A DNA stretch of 39,306 bases. Origin: a virus. The position numbers and the translations under genes were made by a program. The stretch's first letter is position 1. Every line of letters starts with the position of its first letter. The stretch is from positions 1 to 39,306 of IMG/VR virus record IMGVR_UViG_3300034375_011428, one strand, 5' to 3'. Under the pieces are notes generated by a model. That model saw only the letters and a program-made list of their open reading frames with translations. It searched no databases and was not told where the DNA came from. Shown in pieces: positions 1 to 7,580 of the stretch.

Positions 1-2
1 AT

Positions 3-305
3 ATAGATTACATAGATGTTGTAAATTATGTACAAAAGATTAGTCCACAAAACAAAAAACAAATTTACACTATTTACCGAGAAATGATCCCTAAGAAAAA
101 ACTATGGCTTAAGTACATTAAGAACGAAAACAAAAGAAATTATCAAGAATTAGCAGAATATATTGCTGAACACCTTTCATGTAGTTTAGGTGAAGCTGAT
201 CACTATATTGATATTTTACGAGCAGAAGGTGTACGTCATATTCTTTGGAACATGGGAGTGAATGAAGAAGAAGCAGATAAATTAATTAAAAAAGCAAAGT
301 TATGA
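3..305 (+). CDS. Possible sliding-clamp loader small subunit (gp62-like), 5'-partial
   Basis: The frame is open from base 3, and the first ATG at 84 sits inside a continuous reading frame, so this is the C-terminal 100 residues of a gene that begins upstream of the window. The visible part is helical and charged. A basic patch (IPKKKLWLKYIK) precedes a region of the form Y..I..L..EG...IL...G...E.AD.L, which resembles the C-terminal half of T4 gp62-type clamp loader subunits in marine T4-like phages. That resemblance is from memory of the family's pattern, not an alignment. If correct, the protein would work with a gp44-type ATPase to load the polymerase clamp. It overlaps the next gene by 4 bases (ATGA). 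Confidence 0.4.
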   Translation: MDYIDVVNYVQKISPQNKKQIYTIYREMIPKKKLWLKYIKNENKRNYQELAEYIAEHLSCSLGEADHYIDILRAEGVRHILWNMGVNEEEADKLIKKAKL

Positions 306-520
306 GCCGATTAAAAGACATGCTCTATACATCAGCAATGGCTGATAAAGCAAAAGCACTACTAACTTTAGATCTTCTAGAAAATAACCCAGCAGGTATT
401 GGAGATCATTCAACAGAAGATTTTTATAAAAATGCTGAAGAAGCACTTGCTATGTTAGCTGATGCTGATGATCGTTTAGAAGCAATTGATAGGTATTTAG
501 CAAAAAAACAAGTTGTCTAA
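302..520 (+). CDS. Small conserved phage protein, unknown function
   Basis: A 72-residue acidic, probably all-helical protein. The central motif (NPAGIGDHSTEDFYKNAEEA) resembles a short protein family seen in T4-like phages of aquatic bacteria, with no known function. It starts on the ATGA overlap with the gene before it, and its stop shares one base with the next ATG. This points to translational coupling with its neighbours. No catalytic motif is visible. Confidence 0.7.
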   Translation: MSRLKDMLYTSAMADKAKALLTLDLLENNPAGIGDHSTEDFYKNAEEALAMLADADDRLEAIDRYLAKKQVV

Positions 521-1068
521 TGCATCACGAAATACTACATTTTGTTTATGAGACTGAAATATTATTTCCTGAGTTCTTTAATAATGCTAGAGTACTAGAA
601 ATTGGATCAGCTAAAATTGGTGATCAACCCACAGTAAGATGTCGTTTTCAGAATTGTGATTATGTTGGAGTTGATATCTGGGAAAACCCATGTGTAGATG
701 TTATTTCAAAAGGACATGAATATGATTCTGATCAATTATTTGATACTGTAATTAGTTGTGAATGTTTTGAACATGATATGTTTTATGATCTTACAGTAAC
801 TAATATGATTCGACTTCTTCGTCCTGGAGGGTTATTATTATTTACTTGTGCTTCTACAGGAAGACCTGAACATGGTACTCGTTCTACAGATATAGATTCT
901 TCTCCCGAAACAGCTAAAAGAGAAGGATGGATGGATTACTATAGAAATCTTACTCAATTTGATTTTCAAAAAATCCCAGCATTTAGTAATATGTGGGGGA
1001 ATTATTGGGTGTCTAATGAAGGTACTCAAGATTTATATTATAGAGGTTGGAAAAAAATAATAAATTAA
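520..1068 (+). CDS. Class I SAM-dependent methyltransferase
   Basis: A 182-residue Rossmann-type methyltransferase. Motif I is VLEIGSAKIG (about residues 25-34), an acidic residue closes the second strand at VGVDIWE (D52), and the post-motif helix is followed by LLRPGGLLLFTC around residues 100-112. The fold and the missing target-recognition domain fit a small-molecule, sugar or glycan methyltransferase better than a DNA methylase with a DPPY motif, which is not present. Because it lies close to glycosyltransferase genes, methylation of a glycan or sugar nucleotide is a reasonable guess, but the substrate cannot be read from the sequence. Confidence 0.8.
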   Translation: MHHEILHFVYETEILFPEFFNNARVLEIGSAKIGDQPTVRCRFQNCDYVGVDIWENPCVDVISKGHEYDSDQLFDTVISCECFEHDMFYDLTVTNMIRLLRPGGLLLFTCASTGRPEHGTRSTDIDSSPETAKREGWMDYYRNLTQFDFQKIPAFSNMWGNYWVSNEGTQDLYYRGWKKIIN

Positions 1069-1081
1069 AAAACATAAAGTT

Positions 1082-1492
1082 ATGGGAAGTATTACATCTA
1101 AAATATCAGATATGTTAAAAGATGAAGACCAAGTTCCTTATGAGGTAAATGGTTCTCACAGAACTATTCAAGATTTTGAAAGATTATATCCTGAATTAGC
1201 AGAAGAATTTAAAGCAACTCAACAAGAACAGTATAAGTTATTTGCCGCTAAGATGATGGATTATGGTTTGTCTAATATTTCATTAGGTTCAGATTTATCT
1301 ACTAGAGAAGATAGAGACCTTTCACTCACAGGAATTTGGCTTCGTTGTAATGATAAAATCAATCGTTTAAAAAATATGCTTAAGCGTAATGGAAAAAATT
1401 ATGTTCAAGGTGAGGCAATGATTGATAGTTTTATTGATATCTCTAACTATGGCATTATTGCTATGTTAGTATTAAGAGGTAAATGGAAATAG
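1082..1492 (+). CDS. Nmad1/DUF1599-like nucleotide-modification-associated protein
   Basis: A 136-residue all-alpha protein. It has the pattern K-M-x-D-Y-G-x-S (residues 57-64), a central helix ending in DKINRLKNML, and a last helix with E111, D115, D119 and N122 spaced as in DUF1599 proteins (E..xDx..D.xNYg). That family was named nucleotide-modification-associated domain 1 because it sits beside phage base-modification genes; its acidic helices resemble those of MazG-like pyrophosphohydrolases. A role in nucleotide-pool or DNA-base modification is inferred from the family only. The start ATG is in an AAAGTTATG context, and the stop overlaps the next gene. Confidence 0.65.
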   Translation: MGSITSKISDMLKDEDQVPYEVNGSHRTIQDFERLYPELAEEFKATQQEQYKLFAAKMMDYGLSNISLGSDLSTREDRDLSLTGIWLRCNDKINRLKNMLKRNGKNYVQGEAMIDSFIDISNYGIIAMLVLRGKWK

Positions 1493-2196
1493 TTGTAAGC
1501 ATTTTATGTCCTACTAGAAAAAGAGTTCCTCAATTAAAAAAGTATTTAGATTCTATAATTAATACAGTTTATAATTTCTCTAATGTAGAAGTTTTATTAG
1601 CTGTAGATAATGATGATGTAGATACTTTTTTAGCTCTTAAAGAATATCAATCTTATCCTAATATTAAATATTGGAATTTTGAAAGACAGGGGTATCAAGG
1701 AATTTATAATTATTCTAATTTTTTAGCATCAATAGCACAAGGTGAATTTTTACATTTTGGGTGTGATGATAATGAATATTTATCTTATAATTGGGATCTA
1801 ATTGTTAAAGAATATTCTAAAAAATTTGCTATAATTAATCCTTTTACCCCAAGTCATTCTCATTATTGTAGGCAAGATTTTAATGGGTTATTATTTCCTT
1901 TTGTACCTAAAAAATGGGTTGAAGTTACTGGTAGATTAGGTAATAATACTGCTTTAGATAGTTGGATACAAGACGTGGCTATTGAATCAGGTGTTCGTAT
2001 ATTGAACGAAGATAAAATTATAATTGAATCTTATAGATATGAAGAAACTGGGCTTAATCCTAATGATTTAACTTATTTAGAGTCTAAAAAAGCATCTCAT
2101 GAAGTAGTAAGACCTGATTATTTTAGTGAAGCCCAATATCAAGAACGTTCTAAAGATGTTCAAGCAATAACAAAATATTTAAATAGTTTTGGCTAA
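1483..2196 (+). CDS. GT2-like glycosyltransferase
   Basis: A 237-residue GT-A-fold protein. The N-terminal strand (VVSILCPTRKR) is followed by a nucleotide-binding half, and FLHFGCDDNEYLSYNWD carries the acidic pair expected of a DxD-type metal/nucleotide-sugar site near residue 94. It shares layout with the gene at 17055 (opening strand, acidic pair, then a W-D/W-N helix), so the two are probably paralogs. It lacks the longer C-terminal acceptor domain of many GT2 enzymes. The donor and acceptor are unknown. It overlaps both neighbours by 8-10 bases. Confidence 0.7.
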   Translation: MEIVVSILCPTRKRVPQLKKYLDSIINTVYNFSNVEVLLAVDNDDVDTFLALKEYQSYPNIKYWNFERQGYQGIYNYSNFLASIAQGEFLHFGCDDNEYLSYNWDLIVKEYSKKFAIINPFTPSHSHYCRQDFNGLLFPFVPKKWVEVTGRLGNNTALDSWIQDVAIESGVRILNEDKIIIESYRYEETGLNPNDLTYLESKKASHEVVRPDYFSEAQYQERSKDVQAITKYLNSFG

Positions 2197-3136
2197 AAAG
2201 AAAAAAATACCCCAAATTGTAAAAGAAATAAGAGCATATCAACCTCTTGAGATTAATTATGCTTACCAAAAGAATGTTTCTTACTCACAGTTTTCAATGT
2301 ATAGAGGTTGTCCTAAAAAATGGTCAATTCAATATAAAGATGGAGTCAAAGTATTTACTTCTACAATCCATACAGTATTTGGAACAGCATTACATGAAGT
2401 GCTCCAACATTATTTAGATGTAATGTATGAACAGAGTGCGGCAGCAGCAGATAGAGAAAATCTTGTAGAAATGTTTGAAGATGCTCTAAGAGAAGAATAC
2501 AAAGTTCAATACAAGAAAAATGGGAACCAACATTTTAGCTCAGCTGAAGAATTAAGAGAATTCTTTGAAGATGGAGTAGAAATTATAAGAACATTCGCTA
2601 AAAAACGAAATCAGTATTTTAGCAAACGAGGATGGTATTTGGTGGGGTGTGAGGTGCCTGTTGTGGTAACGCCTAATAAACGCTATAATAACGTTATATA
2701 CCAAGGTTATTTGGACGTTGTAATGTACAATGAAAATACTAATAAGTTTAAAATTATTGATATTAAAACATCTACTAGAGGTTGGGATGATAAAACTAAA
2801 AAAGATGAAGATAAACAATTCCAATTAATTCTTTATAAACAATTTTTCTCAGAACAATTTGGAATCCCAGTAGAAAATATTGATATTGAATTCTTTATAG
2901 TAAAACGTAAAGTTTATGATCATCCTGATTTTGTGATTCCTAGAATCCAAACATTTACTCCAGCATCAGGTAAAGTAAAACTTAACAAAGCAACTAAGGC
3001 ATTAAATGAATTTATAGAAGAAGTATTTAATAAAGATGGTTATAAAGAAAAAGAACATGAACCCAATCCTTCAAAATGGAATTGTACTTTTTGCCCATTT
3101 AAGGAAAACCCCGAACTATGTAATGCTTCCTTTTGA
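2189..3136 (+). CDS. PD-(D/E)XK nuclease of RecB/Cas4 type with Fe-S cysteines
   Basis: A 315-residue nuclease in the PDDEXK_1/RecB-C family. It has H69 in GTALHE, E155, D176 in GYLDV, the core D191-I-K193, and Q-motif residues in KQFQLILYKQ. One cysteine near the N terminus (C41 in YRGCPKKW) and three near the C terminus (C299, C302, C311) match the 1+3 pattern that holds a [4Fe-4S] cluster in Cas4 and AddB-type nucleases. Expected activity is DNA exonuclease or flap processing in recombination or repair. The only start that keeps the basic N terminus is TTG at 2189, which overlaps the upstream gene by 8 bases. Confidence 0.85.
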   Translation: MAKKKKIPQIVKEIRAYQPLEINYAYQKNVSYSQFSMYRGCPKKWSIQYKDGVKVFTSTIHTVFGTALHEVLQHYLDVMYEQSAAAADRENLVEMFEDALREEYKVQYKKNGNQHFSSAEELREFFEDGVEIIRTFAKKRNQYFSKRGWYLVGCEVPVVVTPNKRYNNVIYQGYLDVVMYNENTNKFKIIDIKTSTRGWDDKTKKDEDKQFQLILYKQFFSEQFGIPVENIDIEFFIVKRKVYDHPDFVIPRIQTFTPASGKVKLNKATKALNEFIEEVFNKDGYKEKEHEPNPSKWNCTFCPFKENPELCNASF

Positions 3137-3140
3137 AGCA
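3124..3140 (+). terminator. Small stem-loop spanning the nuclease stop codon
   Basis: TGCTTC and GAAGCA form a perfect 6-bp stem around a CTTTT loop, covering the end of the nuclease gene. No run of T follows, so intrinsic termination is doubtful; it may be an RNA-stability or attenuating element before the next gene. Moderate structure only. Confidence 0.3.
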
Positions 3141-3142
3141 TA

Positions 3143-3156
3143 TACGTATAATTGTA
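3143..3156 (+). promoter_or_regulatory. TACGTATAATT element, possible second promoter class
   Basis: TACGTATAATTGTA lies 33 bases before the start at 3176. Near-identical copies lie before the genes at 19783 and 27733. It has no TTTG box 20 bases upstream, so it differs from the composite promoter described elsewhere in the window. Only three sites are seen, and function is inferred. Confidence 0.25.
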
Positions 3157-3175
3157 TATAATAAAAATTAAGATT

Positions 3176-3370
3176 ATGGCAAACAAAGACATGACATTGA
3201 CAAGTGTAAAAATCCAGAGTGATTTGTTTGAGAACTTCAAAATTGAATGTGTTAAACGTAAGTTTTCTTTTCAAAAGCTTGCTGACCGTGCAATTTATTT
3301 GTATCTTACAGATGAAGATTTTAGAAAACAAATTACAAATCACACAAATCTAGAATTAGAAGAAAAGTAA
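3176..3370 (+). CDS. Ribbon-helix-helix-like small DNA-binding protein
   Basis: A 64-residue protein. A TTG codon at 3152 is also in frame, but ATG at 3176 in an AAGATTATG context matches other starts in the window and gives the more natural N terminus (MANKDMTLTSVKI). The pattern is a beta strand (TSVKIQSDLF), then a helix (ENFKIECVKRK), then a turn and helix (SFQKLADRAIYLYL), which is the strand-helix-helix order of MetJ/Arc proteins. It would be expected to dimerise and bind an operator. Targets are unknown; the short dyads in the composite promoters are one candidate worth testing. Confidence 0.6.
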   Translation: MANKDMTLTSVKIQSDLFENFKIECVKRKFSFQKLADRAIYLYLTDEDFRKQITNHTNLELEEK

Positions 3371-3376
3371 AATTAC

Positions 3377-4807
3377 ATGAAAGAAGGTTACATTAAGCAC
3401 GGAGATAGAAAAAAAATTCTACTCCTGACGGATGACATTAGAGTTCATTCTGGGGTTGCTCAAATTGGTCGTGAAATGGTTATTAATACCTCACACCGTT
3501 ATAATTGGGTTCAAATTGCTGGAGCTATCAACCACCCTGAAAAAGGTAAAAGAATTGATATTTCAGCAGATACTAATCAAAAAGCAGGTATTACTGATTC
3601 TTCAGTAATATTATACCCTACAGATGGTTATGGTACTCCTGAGTTAGTAAGACAAATTGTTAAACAAGAAAAAATTGATGCTATTTTTCTTATCACTGAC
3701 CCAAGATATTTTACTTGGTTATTCCAGATTGAAAATGAAATACGTAGACAAGTTCCTATTGCTTATTTAAACATTTGGGATGATTACCCCGCTCCAATGT
3801 ATAATAAAGAGTTTTATGAATCTTGTGATGCTTTGTTTGGTATTTCTAAACAAACTGTAAATATTAACAGAATTGTGTTGGGGGATAAAGCTAAAAGTAG
3901 AATTACTAAATACGTCCCTCACGGATTAAATGATAAGAATTTTAGAATCTTAAAACAAGGAGATCCTGAAGTACAAGAATTTAGAAATTATCTTACTAGA
4001 GGTAAAGAATATGATTTTATTCTTTTATTTAATTCTAGAAACATTAGACGTAAATCAATTCCAGATACTCTTTTAGCTTGGAAATTATTTATTGATCAAC
4101 TTCCAAAAGAAAAAGCAGATAAGTGTTTATTTGTTTTACACACAGAAGCTGTAAGCGATGCTGGAACTGATCTACCAGCCGTAATTGAATATCTGTTTCC
4201 TGATAATGATACTAATGTTGTCCTATCAACAGATAAATTACCTACTGAAAAGATGAATTTGTTGTATAATTGTGTTGATGGTGCTATTTTACTTTCATCT
4301 GCTGAGGGTTGGGGTTTATCACTTACAGAAGCACTATTAACTGGTACTCCCATTATTGCTAACGTAACAGGTGGTATGCAAGATCAAATGCGTTTTGAAG
4401 ATGAAAATGGCAGTTGGATCGATTTTGATGCTGATTTCCCTTCTAACCATAGAGGTACTTATAAAAAGCATGGTGAATGGGCTTTGCCTGTTTATCCTAC
4501 TAGTTTATCTATTGTAGGTTCACCCCTTACTCCTTATATTTTTGATGATAGATGTAGTGCTGAAGATGCTACTAATCGTATAATGGAGTTGTATAATATG
4601 AGTTCTGAAGAAAGAAAAAATCGTGGATCAAAAGGTAGAGAATGGGGTGCTGGAGATGAAGCAGGTTTTACATCAGAAAAAATGTCTCAACGTATTATCG
4701 AAGGGATGGATGAGTTATTTTCAACTTGGCAACCAAGAGAGAAGTTTGAGTTTTTAAAAGACACTGATTTTGAACCAAGAGTTTTAAAACATAAATTAAT
4801 TTATTAA
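3377..4807 (+). CDS. GT4-family glycosyltransferase (GT-B fold)
   Basis: A 476-residue GT-B enzyme. The N-terminal half carries HSGVAQIGREMV near residue 25, and the C-terminal half carries the retaining EX7E motif, E310 and E318 in EGWGLSLTE, followed by LLTGTPIIANVTGG. These are typical of GT4 transferases that use a nucleotide-activated sugar. The gene begins the 15-kb glycan island and shares its stop base with the ATG of a second GT4 gene. Sequential addition of two sugars by the pair is likely. Donor and acceptor cannot be deduced. Confidence 0.85.
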   Translation: MKEGYIKHGDRKKILLLTDDIRVHSGVAQIGREMVINTSHRYNWVQIAGAINHPEKGKRIDISADTNQKAGITDSSVILYPTDGYGTPELVRQIVKQEKIDAIFLITDPRYFTWLFQIENEIRRQVPIAYLNIWDDYPAPMYNKEFYESCDALFGISKQTVNINRIVLGDKAKSRITKYVPHGLNDKNFRILKQGDPEVQEFRNYLTRGKEYDFILLFNSRNIRRKSIPDTLLAWKLFIDQLPKEKADKCLFVLHTEAVSDAGTDLPAVIEYLFPDNDTNVVLSTDKLPTEKMNLLYNCVDGAILLSSAEGWGLSLTEALLTGTPIIANVTGGMQDQMRFEDENGSWIDFDADFPSNHRGTYKKHGEWALPVYPTSLSIVGSPLTPYIFDDRCSAEDATNRIMELYNMSSEERKNRGSKGREWGAGDEAGFTSEKMSQRIIEGMDELFSTWQPREKFEFLKDTDFEPRVLKHKLIY

Positions 4808-6108
4808 TGAAAAATACATTTTACGTAAGTTGTCCTATAGACACATATTCAGGTTATGGTGCTCGATCTCGAGATTTTGTTAAAGCTCTTATTGAATTAG
4901 ATCAGTATGATGTAAGAATTGTACCTCAAAGGTGGGGATCTACTCCTATGAATTTTATTGATGATCACTTTAAAACTTGGGGATTCTTAAAAGAATACTT
5001 TTCATCTCCTCAAATGATTGAACAACCTGACATTTGGTGTCAAATTACAGTTCCAAATGAATTCCAACCTATTGGGAAATATAATATTGGTTTAACAGCT
5101 GGTATTGAGACTACAGCTTGTATTCACTCATGGATTGAAGGTTGTAATAGAATGAATTTAATTCTTACTTCATCAAATCATTCAAAGAAAGTATTTGAAA
5201 CTACTTCATATTCAGCTGAAAAAGATGGTCAAAAGATTGAAATTAAATTAAACGTCCCTATTGAAGTTATTACAGAAGGAGCTAATTTAGATGTTTATAA
5301 ACCTCTAGATACTCCTATGAAAAACAATGACTTACATCAAGCATTAAAAGAAATTCCTGAATCATTTGCTTATTTATTTGTAGGCCATTGGATGCAGGGA
5401 GACTTAGGCCAAGACAGAAAAAATGTTGGTTTATTGATTAAAGCATTCTATGAACTGTTTAAAAATAAAACTAAAAAACCTGCATTAATCCTAAAAACAA
5501 GTGGAGCTGGGTCTTCTTATATGGATAGAAGAGAAATTCAACGTAAGATTACTTCTATTAGAAAAAGTGTCCCCTCAGATAATTTACCTAATGTATATCT
5601 TCTCCACGGAGAATTTACTGATGAGGAAATGAATGAGTTATACAATCACTCAAAAGTAAAAGCAATGGTTAGTTTAACTAAAGGAGAAGGATTTGGAAGA
5701 CCATTACTCGAATTTAGTTTAACTAACAAACCTGTTATTACTACAGGTTGGTCCGGCCATACAGATTTCCTTAAACCTGAGTTCAGTGGTTTATTAGGAG
5801 GTACTTTAAGTAATGTTCATCCTTCAGCTGCTAATGATTTCTTAATAAAAGAATCTCAATGGTTTGATGCTGACCATAACCATATAGGTCATTTTATGAC
5901 TGATGTTTATAACAATTATAAAGATTGGAAAGTAAAAGGTAAACGTCAAGGTTATTTTAGTAGAACTAATTTTGGGTTTGAAAATATGAAATCTCAAATT
6001 ACAGATACCTTTACTAAATACCTCCCAGAATTACCTAAAAAAGTTGAATTAAAACTTCCTAATTTAAAGGAAATTAAATTACCTAAAAAAGAAACAGTAA
6101 ATGGATAA
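4807..6108 (+). CDS. GT4-family glycosyltransferase, second of a tandem pair
   Basis: A 433-residue GT-B enzyme. It opens with YSGYGARSRDFVKAL, the glycine-rich acceptor-side loop, and has EX7E at E294 and E302 (EGFGRPLLE) followed by TNKPVITTGWSGHTDFL. The last 40 residues are a lysine/leucine/proline-rich tail (KLPNLKEIKLPKK) that looks like an appended linker rather than part of the catalytic fold. It overlaps the next ATG by 8 bases. It is related to the preceding gene but clearly diverged, so the two probably act on different positions of one glycan. Confidence 0.85.
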   Translation: MKNTFYVSCPIDTYSGYGARSRDFVKALIELDQYDVRIVPQRWGSTPMNFIDDHFKTWGFLKEYFSSPQMIEQPDIWCQITVPNEFQPIGKYNIGLTAGIETTACIHSWIEGCNRMNLILTSSNHSKKVFETTSYSAEKDGQKIEIKLNVPIEVITEGANLDVYKPLDTPMKNNDLHQALKEIPESFAYLFVGHWMQGDLGQDRKNVGLLIKAFYELFKNKTKKPALILKTSGAGSSYMDRREIQRKITSIRKSVPSDNLPNVYLLHGEFTDEEMNELYNHSKVKAMVSLTKGEGFGRPLLEFSLTNKPVITTGWSGHTDFLKPEFSGLLGGTLSNVHPSAANDFLIKESQWFDADHNHIGHFMTDVYNNYKDWKVKGKRQGYFSRTNFGFENMKSQITDTFTKYLPELPKKVELKLPNLKEIKLPKKETVNG

Positions 6109-6562
6109 TTTAATTAATTGTGATCGTTGTGGGGGAGATGCCTGCTACGTTCAAGAAATAAATCAAGATATTAAAAACTATCAATGTATGGGGTGTGGTT
6201 TTGTAACTAATTCCCTTATGAAACAAGGTTCTCAATTTTTTGAAGAGCAAATGGAACTTCTTCCTAACCTATATAAAGAATTAATGGGTGAAGATGAAGA
6301 AGGTAAAATTTGGATGCCCGCTACTATTAATTTACCTTCCCAAGGAATGGTATTTGCTAATGGTACTAGTGTTGAAAATTGGAAATGGGCAGCTGTCCAA
6401 TCAGTAAAAGTAAAACCTGAGGAAAAGGAAAAATACCCAATCCCAGGCAAACCCGGAGAGTTCTATGAACAAAGAATGGATATGGAAACTCTTAAAGAAT
6501 TTGATGAAAAAGATTTTGTTGAAGCATTAGATTATATTGGAATTTTTAACAATCCTGAGTAA
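6101..6562 (+). CDS. Zinc-ribbon protein of unknown function
   Basis: A 153-residue protein with an N-terminal four-cysteine zinc ribbon (C7, C10, C29, C32). After it comes an acidic region and a segment with PATINLPSQGMVFANG and W-K-W-A-AVQSVKV, then EKYPIPGKPGEFYEQRMD. I recall similar proteins in T4-like phages of aquatic bacteria but know no function. It lies between two glycosyltransferase genes and overlaps both, so it is translated with them; an involvement in the glycan pathway is not shown by its sequence. Confidence 0.65.
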   Translation: MDNLINCDRCGGDACYVQEINQDIKNYQCMGCGFVTNSLMKQGSQFFEEQMELLPNLYKELMGEDEEGKIWMPATINLPSQGMVFANGTSVENWKWAAVQSVKVKPEEKEKYPIPGKPGEFYEQRMDMETLKEFDEKDFVEALDYIGIFNNPE

Positions 6563-7185
6563 TGAAAATAAGTTATGCCCTTACAGTTTGTAATGAATTT
6601 TTAGAGATACAACGTTTAATTGATTTTCTCTTAAAACATAAAAGAGATCAAGATGAAGTTGTTATAGTATTTGATTATAAAAATGGTAGTGAATCTGTAG
6701 AAGAATACCTTAGATCCAAATCAGTTAATGATTCTAAATTTAGATGGTATCCTTTTCCATTTGATGGAGACTTCTCAGCGTTAAAAAATTATCTTACTAA
6801 AAATTGTGTTGGAGATTATATTTTTCAAATTGATGCTGATGAAGTTCCTAGTTTAGATTTAATGCAGTATTTACCAGCTATTTTAGAAGCAAATAATGTT
6901 GATGCTTTAAGAGTACCTCGTGTGAATACTGTAGAAGGTTTAACTCAAGAACATATTCAGAAATGGAGATGGGCTGTTGATAGTAGGGGTAGAGTAAATT
7001 GGCCTGATCCTCAATGGCGCATTTATAAAAATAATGGCAAAATTCAATGGAAAAATAAAGTTCACGAAGTGTTGGATGGGTATGAAACTCATAGTATTTT
7101 ACCATTAGAAGAAGAATTTGCTTTAGAACACCATAAAGATATTAAACGACAAGAAAAACAAAACAATTATTACGATACATTATGA
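6562..7185 (+). CDS. GT2-family glycosyltransferase
   Basis: A 207-residue GT-A enzyme. It has an N-terminal SYALTVCNEF strand, DGDFSALKNYL in the middle, the metal-binding D91-A-D93-E motif in FQIDADEVP, and a WRIYKNNGKIQWKNKVHEVL segment. The last is the histidine/glutamate-containing C-terminal element common in bacterial GT2 enzymes of the WaaE/SpsA type. The protein is shorter than most GT2 transferases and has no membrane segment, so it is probably cytoplasmic. It overlaps the next gene by 4 bases. Confidence 0.8.
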   Translation: MKISYALTVCNEFLEIQRLIDFLLKHKRDQDEVVIVFDYKNGSESVEEYLRSKSVNDSKFRWYPFPFDGDFSALKNYLTKNCVGDYIFQIDADEVPSLDLMQYLPAILEANNVDALRVPRVNTVEGLTQEHIQKWRWAVDSRGRVNWPDPQWRIYKNNGKIQWKNKVHEVLDGYETHSILPLEEEFALEHHKDIKRQEKQNNYYDTL

Positions 7186-7580
7186 GAAAATACTTACCAA
7201 CTCTTAGCGAATTAGTAGATCGCTTATCAATTGTTCAACTTAAAGAAGTATTCATCCCAGAACATAAAGATGAATATGCTGAAGAAATTGAAGCCATTGT
7301 TCATGATATCCAAATGCTATTAGATGAACAAGATGGTAAAGTAACAGCAGAAACTATCCGTGCTATCGTTGTATTATCGCAAATGAATCTTCATATATGG
7401 CATAACGAATCTAATTATCGTAAGGGTATTAAAGACGGTAATAACCTGGAATTAACGCATGGTTTGAATGGTATCCGTAACACAGCCAAAAACCGAATCC
7501 AGGAAGTAGTAGGTGGTAGAAAAGATTATAAAATTGATTGTTTAGCTGCTGAATTCAAAGACTGGGAAATTTCATGGTAA
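7182..7580 (+). CDS. Conserved helical protein of the glycan island
   Basis: A 132-residue, mostly helical protein beginning MRKYLPTLSELVDRLSIVQLKEVF. The TLSELVDRLSI..LKE opening is reminiscent of small proteins encoded beside glycosyltransferases in cyanophage and bacterial surface-glycan clusters, whose function is not known to me. It has no catalytic motif. The central NLHIWHNESNYRKGIKDGNN is the most distinctive stretch. It overlaps a GT2 gene before it and a GT10 gene after it. Confidence 0.6.
   Translation: MRKYLPTLSELVDRLSIVQLKEVFIPEHKDEYAEEIEAIVHDIQMLLDEQDGKVTAETIRAIVVLSQMNLHIWHNESNYRKGIKDGNNLELTHGLNGIRNTAKNRIQEVVGGRKDYKIDCLAAEFKDWEISW

Noticed and set aside
838-1029. Minus-strand ORF of 63 codons within the methyltransferase gene
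   Set aside because: It lies entirely inside a well-supported + strand gene; no motif, promoter or start context supports it. The same applies to the other minus-strand ORFs, such as those at 2552-2824, 4096-4353, 31383-31652 and 36795-37118.
520-1068. Methyltransferase as a DNA modification enzyme
   Set aside because: No DPPY or NPPF motif and no target-recognition domain are present.
3152-3175. TTG start upstream of the RHH-like gene
   Set aside because: The extra residues (YIIKIKI) are encoded by the AT-rich intergenic region, and ATG at 3176 has the usual context.
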